A stretch of DNA of 64,000 nucleotides, from assembly GCF_024722015.1 (NCBI RefSeq), contig NZ_JANQBD010000012.1, positions 124,001-188,000 on the forward strand, written 5' to 3'. The notes under the pieces are model-generated. The model saw only the letters and a program-made list of their open reading frames with translations. It was not told the origin of the DNA and ran no database searches. The first letter of the stretch is position 1; every line of letters begins with the position of its first letter. The stretch is from Paenibacillus radicis (ex Xue et al. 2023) (GTDB lineage: Bacteria > Bacillota > Bacilli > Paenibacillales > NBRC-103111). This document shows positions 9,003 through 18,795 of the stretch, one piece after another. A program made the translations under genes and the position numbers.

Positions 9003-10079
9003 TTATGTGAAGTAGACCGCTTTCCCTGTTTCAGCAGATTCATACACCGCTTCTAAAATTTGCGAAACCACTAACGCTTGCTCCGGTTTGACGACAAGCT
9101 CTTGATCGTATAGCACGCTGTCGAGCCACACCCTCATTTCCAGCTCGATCGATTTGCTCCTGACTTTATCCAAGGACGGAATACCAGAGCCCTCCATGAG
9201 AATTTCTTTGTCGTACAGCTTTCCGTTCTCTTCGCCATTGATCCACAAACCGTCCCTCATATCGGCTCCGCCTTTCGTACCGCATAAGGTAACTTTCGCT
9301 GCTCCCTCTTGGCGTATATTCAAGGCCCAGCTGGACTCGAGCATGATGGTAGCCCCATTCTCCATAACAATCATTCCAAATGCCGAATCTTCAACCTTGA
9401 AGCTTTTCGGATCCCATCCCCCGTTTCTAGCTGCTTCATTATTTTGTGATAACATATGATAAGCTGTGCCGACTACCATTTTCGGCTTATAGTTATCCAT
9501 CATCCACAAGGTCAGATCCAAAGCATGCGTCCCAATATCAATCAACGGACCGCCGCCCTGCTTGTCTTTGTCCAGGAACACCCCACGGGTAGGAACGCCC
9601 CGCCGACGGATAGCATGTGCCTTAGCAAAGTAAATAGTGCCCAATTCGCCATTTCTGCAAACTTTATGCAATTGCTGACTATCTGAGCGGAAGCGATTAT
9701 TGTAGCCAATCGTCAATTTCTTCCCTGTGCGTTTTGCTGTCTCCAGCATGCGTACAGCATCTGCTGCACATATGGCCATCGGTTTTTCACACATTACATG
9801 TTTACCTGCCTCCAGTGCCGCTATACTAATTTCGGCATGGCTATCATTACTCGTACACACGTGGACCACATCAATAGTCGAATTGGCCAGCAATTGCTTG
9901 TAATCCGTATAAACAGCCGCATCCGCAGTTCCGAATTGCTCAGCTGCCTGTTGAGCTTTTTCTGCAAAGCTGTCGCTGAAAGCGCTTAGCTCAACCTCAG
10001 TAAATTTAGACAAATGAGGTAAATGCTTATTTGCAGCAATGCCTCCACATCCGATAATGCCGATTTTCAGTTTTTTCAT
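9003..10079 (-). CDS. Gfo/Idh/MocA oxidoreductase, cassette 1 gene C
   Basis: The 358-residue oxidoreductase starts KIGIIGCGGIAANKH, the canonical dinucleotide-binding loop. The catalytic set is complete: Lys99 in CEKPMAI, and Asp181 and His185 in GGGPLIDIGTHALDL. It follows the binding protein gene by 24 bases and precedes gene B by 47 bases, in one operon. The counterpart at 21042-22121 is strikingly similar in length and motifs (for example AHAIRRRGVPT against AHALRRRGVPT). Likely a sugar or inositol dehydrogenase; substrate unassigned. Confidence 0.9.
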   Translation of the reverse strand: MKKLKIGIIGCGGIAANKHLPHLSKFTEVELSAFSDSFAEKAQQAAEQFGTADAAVYTDYKQLLANSTIDVVHVCTSNDSHAEISIAALEAGKHVMCEKPMAICAADAVRMLETAKRTGKKLTIGYNNRFRSDSQQLHKVCRNGELGTIYFAKAHAIRRRGVPTRGVFLDKDKQGGGPLIDIGTHALDLTLWMMDNYKPKMVVGTAYHMLSQNNEAARNGGWDPKSFKVEDSAFGMIVMENGATIMLESSWALNIRQEGAAKVTLCGTKGGADMRDGLWINGEENGKLYDKEILMEGSGIPSLDKVRSKSIELEMRVWLDSVLYDQELVVKPEQALVVSQILEAVYESAETGKAVYFT

Positions 10080-10103
10080 GACTCTTGTCCATTCCCTTCA
10101 TCA

Positions 10104-11720
10104 TTAATTTTTTTTGTAGCGCTCGGAAGCAGCCTCATATATTTTCAGTAAATCCTTTACACCCATTTTATTGATCGAGCTGACATACTGATCCCAGTTA
10201 GCAAACGGTTGCCCACCGGCTATAAATTTCAATTGCTGTTCTTCGACAAAGGTAACAATATCGCTTTCCAACGCATTTAACCGATCCTGTTCATCCTTGG
10301 TAAACAAAAAGCTTGGCCAAACATTTTTAGAGGTATTAGGACCTAACAGCTTTGCTGCTTCCAAAGAGCTTGGAAATGTATTCCCTGTTTTGTCATATTT
10401 CTGAAGTACCATCTGCGGAATTCCTCCGCCCGGCCACGTCGAGAACTGTCCTGCAGCTTGGTCCAACGATAGTTTGGGATTGCTTCGAATATCCTCCTTG
10501 TACTGAATATCGCCGTCAGGCAGCTTTTCATAAGTGATTCCCTCGATACCCATCCGTACAAATTTACTTCCTTCTTCACTGTAGAAATAATCTACCCAGC
10601 GCATAGTAGCCTCGGGATGTTTATTTTTGTTTGTAATGGCGAAAGCGCCTTGGCCTTGCGTAAAAGGAGCCACATTAGAAAACAACTGGTCTCCATACGG
10701 CCCTTTCAACGCCGGAGCCGGTACATAATCGTTCATATACGTATTTCCAGCCTGGTTCACGTTGCTTGCATGGAATGCTCCTACCAAGCCTTGAGTTAAT
10801 TTAGCATTAAATTGAGGCAGCTCCTGTGCAAATGCTTCTCTATCCATCAAACCTTCCTTAAATAAACGCGCTATGAACTCAAGCACTTCCTTGTACTTGG
10901 GATCCGTTGCGAAAAAACGAACCTTTCCATTCGAGTCCTCGTCCACATACACACCTTTCCGGTTGCCGGTTGTACCCATTCCCCATGACCCTCTTAAACC
11001 GGGCAGCAAATCGAAGGACTTGTCGCCTGTCCATGGAATTTCATCGTTTTTGCCATTACCGTTCATGTCATTTTCTTTAAAGGCTTTAAGTGTTTTGTAA
11101 AATTCCTCTACCGTTGTCGGTACCGGCAAGCCTAATTTATCGAGCCACTTCTTATTGATCCACAACTTTTTGTTTATTCTCGGAGCCACCTGTTCATTTA
11201 ATTGCGGCAATGAATAAATGTTTCCGTCAGGTGCTGTAATGCTTTTCTTTACATCCGGGTGCTTCTCCATGATGGCTTTAAGGTTCGGTGCGTACTTGTC
11301 AATCAAATCGTTAAGCGGAATTAATATACCTTGGGAGCCATAATTGACCTCATCGGCTGGAGTAAGTGCCGCACGATAAAATGCTTCCGGATAATCGCCG
11401 CTTGCAATTCTAACATTTCTTTTTTCTTTGTAGCCGGTATCGGGTACTGCCTCAAAGACGACTTTGACATTCGTCATTTTTTCGTATTCCTTAAAAATCA
11501 ACATGTCGTTCCATTCCGCATGCAGCGGAGCCTTGGATCCCATCATTTGTATCGTTATCGGCTCGTTCACAATGGGAAACCCTGTTGCGTTAACGCCGCT
11601 TTTAGCTGTAGAATCCTTACTCTTCGGGCTTGTTTCATTCGTTGTAGAGCAACCTCCCAGAGCGGTAACAGCCATTGTGATCGCTACGGAGGCGGGTACC
11701 CAGCTTCGTGTAAATCTCAT
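10104..11720 (-). CDS. LplA-type solute-binding lipoprotein
   Basis: Extracellular binding protein of the Lpl-type importer encoded just upstream. The 538-residue protein has a signal ending LGGC (Cys24) and a Ser/Thr/Lys-rich tether. Inside is the acidic NDMNGNGKNDEIPWTG stretch, a calcium-binding-like feature common in LplA-like proteins. Start ATG 11720 follows GAGGG. The gene lies 39 bases after the LplC-like permease and 24 bases before oxidoreductase C. Substrate not determinable; a sulfated glycan fragment is inferred from the neighbouring sulfatase. Confidence 0.92.
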   Translation of the reverse strand: MRFTRSWVPASVAITMAVTALGGCSTTNETSPKSKDSTAKSGVNATGFPIVNEPITIQMMGSKAPLHAEWNDMLIFKEYEKMTNVKVVFEAVPDTGYKEKRNVRIASGDYPEAFYRAALTPADEVNYGSQGILIPLNDLIDKYAPNLKAIMEKHPDVKKSITAPDGNIYSLPQLNEQVAPRINKKLWINKKWLDKLGLPVPTTVEEFYKTLKAFKENDMNGNGKNDEIPWTGDKSFDLLPGLRGSWGMGTTGNRKGVYVDEDSNGKVRFFATDPKYKEVLEFIARLFKEGLMDREAFAQELPQFNAKLTQGLVGAFHASNVNQAGNTYMNDYVPAPALKGPYGDQLFSNVAPFTQGQGAFAITNKNKHPEATMRWVDYFYSEEGSKFVRMGIEGITYEKLPDGDIQYKEDIRSNPKLSLDQAAGQFSTWPGGGIPQMVLQKYDKTGNTFPSSLEAAKLLGPNTSKNVWPSFLFTKDEQDRLNALESDIVTFVEEQQLKFIAGGQPFANWDQYVSSINKMGVKDLLKIYEAASERYKKN

Positions 11721-11759
11721 TGTTCATCCCTCTTTCAATAAGTTTATTAACAACCATGG

Positions 11760-12653
11760 TTAACCCTTAATCGCACCAATCATAATTCCTTTTTCAAAAT
11801 ATTTTTGCAAGAACGGATACAAAATCAGAACAGGCAAGCTAGAAACTACAATAATCGCATACTTGAGTCCTTCAGCTAAATTCTGCTGTTCTATCATCGA
11901 TTGCGAATCCCCTGACATCATTTCATCCATTTGGTTTTGGATAAGCAGCTCCCGCAAGAACAGCTGCAGCGGATACTGCTGCCGATCCGACAAATAAATC
12001 AATGCGTTAAAAAAAGCGTTCCAATGACTCACTGCGTAATACAAGATCAACACGGCAATGATGGGCATGGACAAAGGCAAAACGATGCTTACTAAAATTC
12101 TTATGTTCGTGCTTCCATCCATAAATGCCGATTCCTGCAGCTCTAAAGGGATTGTATTTTGGAAAAAAGTCCGCATAATAATCAAATTAAACACCGAAAC
12201 CGCGCCGGGCAAAATCATGACCCAAAAAGTATTAATAATGCCCAAGCTTTTAATGACCAGATAAGTAGGGATAATCCCACCGCTAAAAAACATCGTGAAT
12301 ACGAAAAAGGCCATAATAACATTGCGTCCATAAAAGTCCCTTCGTGATAATGGATAAGCACCTGCAATGGTCATGACAATATTGACGCAAGTACCCACAA
12401 CCGTATACAAGATCGTATTTCTATAGCCAACCATAATATCCGCATTTTGAAATACACGCTTATAGGCTTCAAACGAAAGCTCTTTAGGCCATAACCAAAC
12501 CTTGCCTTGCAATACAAGCAAGGGATTACTAATTGAAGCGCTTACTACATAGATAAGCGGATAAAGCACAACTATTAAAACAAGCGATAATATGCATATA
12601 TTGATCGTGTCGAACCAACGGTCTCCCAAACTTCCCCTAGCCCCTAGTCCCAT
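11760..12653 (-). CDS. LplC-type ABC transporter permease
   Basis: The 297-residue membrane permease has six helices and an EAA loop, ELQESAFMDGSTNIRILVSI. It carries the C-terminal FEKGIMIGAIKG tail that marks the LplC/YtcP branch of CUT1 permeases. ATG 12653 follows GGAGG by 9 bases. It lies between LplB-like and LplA-like genes with very short gaps. It needs an ATPase from elsewhere, since none is encoded in the window. Confidence 0.93.
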   Translation of the reverse strand: MGLGARGSLGDRWFDTINICILSLVLIVVLYPLIYVVSASISNPLLVLQGKVWLWPKELSFEAYKRVFQNADIMVGYRNTILYTVVGTCVNIVMTIAGAYPLSRRDFYGRNVIMAFFVFTMFFSGGIIPTYLVIKSLGIINTFWVMILPGAVSVFNLIIMRTFFQNTIPLELQESAFMDGSTNIRILVSIVLPLSMPIIAVLILYYAVSHWNAFFNALIYLSDRQQYPLQLFLRELLIQNQMDEMMSGDSQSMIEQQNLAEGLKYAIIVVSSLPVLILYPFLQKYFEKGIMIGAIKG

Positions 12654-12666
12654 TAAGCCATTCCTC

Positions 12667-13575
12667 CTACCACAAACTCGTTTGACTTATCCGCTTCGAA
12701 ATACTGTTAACGACAATTAATAAGGTGAAATTGATAACCGAGTTAAATAGCCCAATAGCTGCCGAGAAACTATACTGGGCGCCAACCAACCCATTTTTGT
12801 AAACATAAGTTGAAATTACCTCAGAGGATTCCAGATTCAGGTTGTTCTGCATAAGGAACACTTTCTCGAAGCCGACACTCATTACATGTCCAAAATTCAA
12901 TATTAGCAAAATAATAGCCGTGGGCATCAAGCTAGGTATCGTGATATGAATAATTCTTTTTATTTTGCTTGCTCCGTCCACAACGGCTGCCTCGTAAAGC
13001 TGCGGATCAATTCCAGCCAATGCAGCCAAATAAATAATCGAAGCCCAGCCAGCATTTTGCCATACTTCCGAAAGTACATAGACGCTTTTGAACCATCCAT
13101 TTTCCACCATGAAGTAGACCGGATCTCCTCCCAAAGCAATAATGACCAAGTTGATCATCCCGTTTTTCGGAGATAGAAACACCAGTATTAACCCGACCAT
13201 GACCACAGTAGAAAGAAAATGAGGGGCATATGTAACCGTTTGCACGATCCTCTTAAATTTATTGTTCCTCACTTCATTAATTAATAATGCCAAAATAATC
13301 GGGATTGGAAAGGAGACTGCAAGCTGGTACAGACTTATGCCCAACGTATTGCGAATCAATCTCCAAGCATAATAAGAATTAAAAAAACGCTCGAAATGCT
13401 TCAAGCCCACCCACGGACTCCCGCCAATCCCTTTAACCGCCATAAAATCTTTGAATGCAATTTGCACGCCATACATTGGCAGGTAATGGAAGATGACGAA
13501 GTAAGCAATAACTGGCAAAATGAGCACATACAAATCCCAATTCCTTCGAATACTTTTTAACCGTCCGTATATCAT
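12667..13575 (-). CDS. LplB-type ABC transporter permease
   Basis: Partner permease of the LplC-like protein, about 302 residues. The typical LplB start NWDLYVLILPVIAYFVIFHY...PMYGVQIAFKDF is present, and the EAA loop reads LYEAAVVDGASKIKRI. The open frame extends to a TTG at 13599, but the ATG at 13575 begins at the conserved region and lies downstream of GGGGG, so I prefer it; the spacing (13) is rather long. It follows the sulfatase by about 46 bases. Confidence 0.9.
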   Translation of the reverse strand: MIYGRLKSIRRNWDLYVLILPVIAYFVIFHYLPMYGVQIAFKDFMAVKGIGGSPWVGLKHFERFFNSYYAWRLIRNTLGISLYQLAVSFPIPIILALLINEVRNNKFKRIVQTVTYAPHFLSTVVMVGLILVFLSPKNGMINLVIIALGGDPVYFMVENGWFKSVYVLSEVWQNAGWASIIYLAALAGIDPQLYEAAVVDGASKIKRIIHITIPSLMPTAIILLILNFGHVMSVGFEKVFLMQNNLNLESSEVISTYVYKNGLVGAQYSFSAAIGLFNSVINFTLLIVVNSISKRISQTSLW

Positions 13576-13621
13576 CGATTTACATATGCCCCCTTTCAAA
13601 ATAATAAGCTGATAGGATCAT

Positions 13622-15013
13622 CTATACTCCATCATCGTCCTGAAGATGGACACGCAATTCGTGCAGCTCCTCTTTTAAGGAACGGATGATTTCGGTGTTG
13701 GCCGGATCATGATAGATATTGTTCAGCTCATATGGATCGGCATGCAGATCGAACAGCTCCCACTCCGGCGGCTTTGGCTCGTCAATCGCGCCTGTAGAAC
13801 CCAATGCTTCCCCATAGTAGTAGATGAGCTTATAACGCTCGGTGCGGATTCCGTAATGGGAGTATACATAATGATTCCCCAGGTGCATCCAGTAGCGGTA
13901 GTACATCGACTTGCGCCAATCCTCAGGCTTTACGCCTTGCAGGAGCAGCCGCAGGCTCGCGCCCTGCATATTCGAAGGTACGGGTATGCCTGCGTAATCT
14001 AGAAACGTCGGGGCGAAATCAACGTTGAGCGCCATCTGTTCGCACACACTGCCCGGCTTGATTTCACGCGGGTAACGGATGATGAACGGCATTCGCAATG
14101 ACTCCTCGTACATAAAGCGTTTATCGTACCAGCCATGATCACCAAGGAAAAAGCCTTGATCTGACGTGTAGATGACGATCGTATCATCCGATATGTCTTG
14201 CTCTTCTAGCCAATCGAGCATTCGGCCCACATTGTCATCGATGGAAGCAATGCAGCGAAGGTAATCCTTGATGTAGCGTTGATACTTCCAGCTTTTCAGC
14301 TGCTCGGAAGTTAGCCCTTCCGGTGGATCCATCTTTAAATCCTTCTTGCTCAAATCCCGATCCACCCTCATTCGGGCTGCTGAAGCTGCCGCAGCCCGGT
14401 TCGAATAATCGTCATTGAACGTTTCCGGTTCCGGTATGTCGGCGTCCTCATACATATGAGCGTGTTTTTCGTCAGGAATCCATGGCCGATGGGGGGCCTT
14501 GTTATGGCACATCAGGAAAAATGGTTTATTCTTGTCCCGCTTGTTCAGCCAATCGATTGACAGCTCAGTGGTAATATCGGTGACGTAGCCTTCATACACT
14601 TTCTGTTCTCCCATTTCGATGAACGTCGGATTATGGTAATCTCCTTGTCCAGGCAGCACGTTCCAATAATCGAAGCCCGTCGGATCGGCATCGCCCCCGT
14701 GACCCAAATGCCATTTACCGATAATTGCCGTCTGATAGCCGTCTTCCTGCAGCAGCTTGGCCACCGTCTGCTGACGGCCATCCAGCTTATCGCCCAGCGT
14801 TTTTACTCCATTCAGGTGATTATATAGTCCTGTGAGAATGGCAGCTCGGCTTGGTGCGCATATGGAATTGGTACAAAAGCAGTTATCGAACCGCATGCCC
14901 TCATTGGCAATACGATCAATCTGCGGGGTTGTATTGATCCTGCTGCCGTAGCAGCTTAAGGCATGCGCTGCATGGTCGTCACTCATGATGAATACAATAT
15001 TAGGCCGATTCAT
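13622..15013 (-). CDS. Type I sulfatase, Cys-type (GlcNAc-6-sulfatase-like)
   Basis: The 463-residue sulfatase starts MNRPNIVFIMSDDHAAHALS with metal-binding Asp12/Asp13. The formylglycine motif is C52-A-P-S-R56, and later motifs include IIGKWHLGH and YTSDQGFFLGDHGWYDKR. The general pattern recalls bacterial N-acetylglucosamine-6-sulfatases and iduronate-type sulfatases, but the exact subfamily is inference. No signal peptide, so probably cytoplasmic. It is first in its operon (sulfatase, LplB, LplC, LplA, three oxidoreductases). A sequence resembling the 40-bp repeat of 20887-21020 lies immediately before its Shine-Dalgarno GGAGGG. Confidence 0.92.
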   Translation of the reverse strand: MNRPNIVFIMSDDHAAHALSCYGSRINTTPQIDRIANEGMRFDNCFCTNSICAPSRAAILTGLYNHLNGVKTLGDKLDGRQQTVAKLLQEDGYQTAIIGKWHLGHGGDADPTGFDYWNVLPGQGDYHNPTFIEMGEQKVYEGYVTDITTELSIDWLNKRDKNKPFFLMCHNKAPHRPWIPDEKHAHMYEDADIPEPETFNDDYSNRAAAASAARMRVDRDLSKKDLKMDPPEGLTSEQLKSWKYQRYIKDYLRCIASIDDNVGRMLDWLEEQDISDDTIVIYTSDQGFFLGDHGWYDKRFMYEESLRMPFIIRYPREIKPGSVCEQMALNVDFAPTFLDYAGIPVPSNMQGASLRLLLQGVKPEDWRKSMYYRYWMHLGNHYVYSHYGIRTERYKLIYYYGEALGSTGAIDEPKPPEWELFDLHADPYELNNIYHDPANTEIIRSLKEELHELRVHLQDDDGV

Positions 15014-15245
15014 TCTTTCTTATCCCTCCTTAGCGTTTTGCTTTAGCTCTGTTTTCGCATGCTTCTCCAATATCCTGTAAGGGTGAAGCCATACTTCATG
15101 GTGAACTATATATCAGCCCCATGCAGAAGTACATCAGCAGTATAACTAACGATCTGCATTTTTTTACATCTGTATCAAGAAGCCTTACTGCAGCAGCCTT
15201 TCCTATCTGCAATTCCAACATTCGATATGCAGATGGTTACATTTT
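15014..15245 (-). promoter_or_regulatory. Operon promoter region with four TCTGCA/TGCAGA half-sites
   Basis: ATGCAGA (15121-15127) pairs with TCTGCAT (15153-15159), and ATCTGCA (15205-15211) pairs with TGCAGAT (15228-15234). This gives two inverted pairs in about 115 bases. On the minus strand a -10-like TATACT falls inside the first pair. The arrangement suits an AraC-type activator such as the one encoded just upstream, but binding is inferred. GTTTTGCTTTAGC near 15035-15047 resembles the 40-bp repeat unit. Confidence 0.45.
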
Positions 15246-15282
15246 GAAAAAAAGAACCGAAAATCACGTCGATTTCCGATTC
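15246..15282 (-). terminator. Rho-independent terminator of the AraC regulator
   Basis: GAACCGAAAATC (15254-15265) pairs with GATTTCCGATTC (15271-15282), a 12-bp stem with two G-U wobbles on the transcript and a 5-base loop. On the minus strand it is followed by a run of seven T. The stem includes the stop codon of the regulator. Confidence 0.8.
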
Positions 15283-17630
15283 AAATATTTTGAATAATTA
15301 GTTTTACGGTATAGCATTGGCGTGATGCCTTCGACCTTTTTAAATTTGCGAATAAAATTGGTCTCATCCACATAGCCGACCTGCTCGACAATTTGCTTAA
15401 CCGTATAATTGCTGGTTGTCAGCAATTTTTTGGCCTCATTCATTCGCAGCAAATCAATATGCTGCTTTTGCGTATAACCGGTTTGATCCTTAATAAATCG
15501 GGACAGGTAGGATGGGGATATATCAAACTCTCTTGCAATCGATTCCTGGCTTAAGGAACTATCGTTGTAGTGCTCCTTCAGGTAAGCCATAATTTCATCG
15601 CACAGATCCACGTTTTTGCTTTCTTTTTGTGTGGCAATATAATGGCTCAGCTGTTTGCAAAATTCGCATATTTTCCTTTTTGCCATTTCAAGCGTTTCGA
15701 ACTCCTGATAAATTAATAGCTCCAAGTCTTTCTGGAAACAATCATTTAACTTGTCATTCATATCTTCCATCGTATTGAACACCTTATTAATAATTCCGGA
15801 GCATATATGCTTCGCCGCTTCTAGCGAAAGCGAATAGTTGACGATCTCGTCAAATATTTCCGCAACGATCACTTGAGACTCTTCAGCCTTGCCTTGTTTA
15901 ATTGTCCTCACCAGCTGCTCCTCAAGCTCTGACGGATACCGGTAAGGCTGCTGCTTCTCCCGTTCAATATCTTCATAAAACAGGATCTGATCATCCCCTC
16001 TAATAAACCGATACAATATGGCTTTCTGTGCTTCTGCATAAGTGTCGCATACCATCGACAAATCATTGTAAATATGGCTAACTCCAACCGTCAAAGAAAA
16101 TTTATAATTCTCTTTAAAAAAGTTTTTTATTTTAACAGCAAGTGCTGTAATATGCTCTCTGTTGTTCTTATCAGCCTTAACATTTAAAACAAGCGCGATT
16201 CCGCGGTCATCGATTAAATCGACCCCGTATCCGTCTCCCACTTCTCCGGACAGCTCTTCGGCAATATTAATAATGCTGAATTTAAACAAGTTCTGCATGG
16301 AGACGCTGTTTTCAGTTCGAAACCGGTTATAATCATCAATAAAAAAGAGAAGGGTGCTAAAGGAAGAATATGAAAACGTTAAGGCTGAGGCTTCCATCAT
16401 GCTTTGCAAATGATGAGGCTGAACATCCTGCTTGCCTTTGAGCAATGAAAGTAACAGACGTTCCTTCATCATCCCTCTTTTGCTCCCTAGTTGGCTCATT
16501 AGACCTTCTTGTTCCGTAATAACTTCATTAAAAGCTTGAGACAGATAAGAAATTTCATCCATATTGTCCGAGGTTCCCTTCAACACCTTGCGATCTACTA
16601 TCATTTGAACGATGCTTCGTAAGGATCCGTAATTATTATTTGCCAAAATAAAAGAGATACAAATACCTATAAGAAAAATAACCACGGCAGAATAAATGAA
16701 GATAAGCCTGCTATGCTGAACCTTTTGCAATATTTGATCCGTAGGAATCACCGTTACATAGGACCATTCATTGTAGTCTGAAGAAACTTTAATAATGGAA
16801 TAGCTCCCGTACCGGTTATGAACCTCACTCGCTTGCGATGTCAAAGCAGCTTCATCCAATCCGCCTAAAAATTGCTGAGCTGTTTGTTCCAGCTTTCCTG
16901 ACCGAAGGGAGATGATCGGATTGTTATGCTTATCCAGAATGTACATATATCCGGAATATTTATTCAAACCATTCCCCAGAATCTGGCCTAACATCTTTTC
17001 CTCAATTAAAAACATCACAGCCCCGTATGGCTTCCCCTGATTAATGGGCAGCGGGCATATATACGTAACAAATTTTCTTTTTGAATCCACACCATTAATA
17101 TTGATTATTTCCGCCGGCCTTATAGCAGGTGAAGTCATCCTTTCGAGTTGCTCAAAAAATTGGGACTTCCCCCAATTTTCATACCGATATATATAGTTAA
17201 AGTAGGATTCATAGCTGTAAACACCGCTTGCCGCATACAACTTTCCCGTGTCCCGGTATGGGTACACCAGGGCCAAATCGTAGATCAAGAAATTACTGGA
17301 CCGGTACTTGCCCAGCTCCGTAATTGCCCGATAAGTTGGATACCCCTCATCCGCCACCATAAAAGGAGTCATCTCCGGGTTGGAAGCGATCTGTAAAGCA
17401 ATCTTCTCCAGTTCCTTCATTTTCGATTCTACGGTATCCCGAATTTGTGTTAACCCGATTGTAGTTGAGCTTTCCACTTCATCTTGGAATGTTTTAATAA
17501 TGTTACTAAAGACTACAATACTAACAATCAGCAGCATGATAACAAGCAGTAATACATACGACAAAAAATATTTGTAAAAGCGAACCGATCGTCTTCTATC
17601 AGCTTGCATTCCAGTCATCATTTTTTTCAT
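15264..17630 (-). CDS. Membrane-anchored AraC-family regulator
   Basis: The 788-residue one-component regulator has a basic N-terminus, a transmembrane helix around residues 22-46 and an extracellular sensing domain of about 260 residues. A second helix (about 310-331, SAVVIFLIGICISFIL) follows, then a cytoplasmic region and a C-terminal double helix-turn-helix AraC domain (about residues 685-785; LSQESIAREFDISPSYLSRF). ATG 17630 follows AAAGGAGG by 7 bases. It has its own terminator and lies between modules B and C, so it could regulate either. The four half-sites before the sulfatase operon are a natural candidate target. Ligand unknown. Confidence 0.92.
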   Translation of the reverse strand: MKKMMTGMQADRRRSVRFYKYFLSYVLLLVIMLLIVSIVVFSNIIKTFQDEVESSTTIGLTQIRDTVESKMKELEKIALQIASNPEMTPFMVADEGYPTYRAITELGKYRSSNFLIYDLALVYPYRDTGKLYAASGVYSYESYFNYIYRYENWGKSQFFEQLERMTSPAIRPAEIININGVDSKRKFVTYICPLPINQGKPYGAVMFLIEEKMLGQILGNGLNKYSGYMYILDKHNNPIISLRSGKLEQTAQQFLGGLDEAALTSQASEVHNRYGSYSIIKVSSDYNEWSYVTVIPTDQILQKVQHSRLIFIYSAVVIFLIGICISFILANNNYGSLRSIVQMIVDRKVLKGTSDNMDEISYLSQAFNEVITEQEGLMSQLGSKRGMMKERLLLSLLKGKQDVQPHHLQSMMEASALTFSYSSFSTLLFFIDDYNRFRTENSVSMQNLFKFSIINIAEELSGEVGDGYGVDLIDDRGIALVLNVKADKNNREHITALAVKIKNFFKENYKFSLTVGVSHIYNDLSMVCDTYAEAQKAILYRFIRGDDQILFYEDIEREKQQPYRYPSELEEQLVRTIKQGKAEESQVIVAEIFDEIVNYSLSLEAAKHICSGIINKVFNTMEDMNDKLNDCFQKDLELLIYQEFETLEMAKRKICEFCKQLSHYIATQKESKNVDLCDEIMAYLKEHYNDSSLSQESIAREFDISPSYLSRFIKDQTGYTQKQHIDLLRMNEAKKLLTTSNYTVKQIVEQVGYVDETNFIRKFKKVEGITPMLYRKTNYSKYLNRKST

Positions 17631-17710
17631 AGCCTATCCTCCTTTCTCTGCTTGAAAAGGGTCGTGATCAGCCAGCCTATCAACGATGCTATAACGGGGG
17701 GATTATTTCG

Positions 17711-17742
17711 CAAAAACCCTGCTCCAACTGGGAACAGGGTTT
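17711..17742 (-). terminator. Rho-independent terminator of the module C operon
   Basis: AAACCCTGCTCC (17714-17725) and GGAACAGGGTTT (17731-17742) form a 12-bp stem with one wobble and a 5-base loop. On the minus strand it is followed by TTTTTG including stem bases. It lies 25 bases beyond the ROK kinase stop and closes the long operon. Confidence 0.8.
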
Positions 17743-17766
17743 CAAATAAGATGGTTTATCTCTCTA

Positions 17767-18741
17767 TTAACCTAACTGCTGATGGTAGTTCACCAGCGCT
17801 GCCGCACCATACAAGCCTGCGTTATCACCTAGTGATGCCATAGAAAACTCCACATCACGGATCCCCAATAAGGAACGCTGCTGTGCCATTTCCACTGACG
17901 GCTTCAAGAGGAAATCCCCTGCTTTGCTGACGCCGCCTCCGATAATAATTTTTTGCGGATTATATAAATGAATCAAGTTAATGAGGCCAATGCCTAAGTA
18001 AGTTCTCGTTTCTTCAACAATTTCCATAGCCAAATTGTCATTGCGCATAGCCGCAGCAAAGATGTCTTTAGACGTTAAGCTCTCTTCCTCAACCAATTGC
18101 AATTGACTAAAAGACGTCTGGCCTTCCCTTCTATAACGAGCCAATTTTTCCTTTGTCCTCTGCACGATGCCGGTCCCCGAAGCGCAGGCTTCAAAGCATC
18201 CATAATTGCCGCAGCTGCATAATGGGCCCTGCGGATCTATAATCATGTGACCGACTTCGCCTGCGCTCCCTTGCTCGCCCAGCAGCAAATGGCCGTCAAC
18301 AATGACGCCAGCCCCGATTCCCGTGCTGATGGTAATGTATAACATGTTTTTCGTGTTACGTCCTTTGCCGTACAGCCATTCCCCAAGGGCGGCTGCATTC
18401 GCATCATTATTTAAGTAGACAGGAACATGGAATTCATCGGCTATGATCTGCTGCAAAGGAATATCCACCATTCCGGGCAGGGTGGATGGGGAAAGCACCA
18501 TCCCTGTAAACGGATTAAGAGGCCCGGGGCTGCCGATGCCAATACCGTTGATGCTGTCCGATGTATGCTCCCCTGTATAGCCAATCACTTCGCGGATGCT
18601 TTTTTTAATCCTGCCGATGACGGCTTCTGCCCCCTCTTGAGCCAGAGTTAGCGCTTCGGCTTTAAACAAAAGCTCGCCCTTTTGGTCAAATAATCCTGCT
18701 CTGATCTGTGTTCCGCCAAGATCCACTCCAATGGTATACAC
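17767..18741 (-). CDS. ROK-family sugar kinase
   Basis: Phosphorylates a hexose or amino sugar in the cytoplasm. The 324-residue protein has the ATP-binding start TIGVDLGGTQIRAGLF, the active-site region ISTGIGAGVIVDGHLLLGEQG and the ROK zinc motif CSCGNYGCFEACASG. There is no N-terminal DNA-binding domain, so it is a kinase rather than a repressor. The start is GTG 18741 after GAGGG. It is last in the operon, with NagB and sulfatase in the same transcript, so a GlcNAc/GlcN or glucose kinase role is plausible. It could also supply phosphorylated amino sugars to other pathways. Specificity cannot be read. Confidence 0.92.
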   Translation of the reverse strand: MYTIGVDLGGTQIRAGLFDQKGELLFKAEALTLAQEGAEAVIGRIKKSIREVIGYTGEHTSDSINGIGIGSPGPLNPFTGMVLSPSTLPGMVDIPLQQIIADEFHVPVYLNNDANAAALGEWLYGKGRNTKNMLYITISTGIGAGVIVDGHLLLGEQGSAGEVGHMIIDPQGPLCSCGNYGCFEACASGTGIVQRTKEKLARYRREGQTSFSQLQLVEEESLTSKDIFAAAMRNDNLAMEIVEETRTYLGIGLINLIHLYNPQKIIIGGGVSKAGDFLLKPSVEMAQQRSLLGIRDVEFSMASLGDNAGLYGAAALVNYHQQLG

Positions 18742-18795
18742 TTTATCACCCTCTATCCGGCATTTAGTAAATTTATTAGCGTACCTATCCGACTG

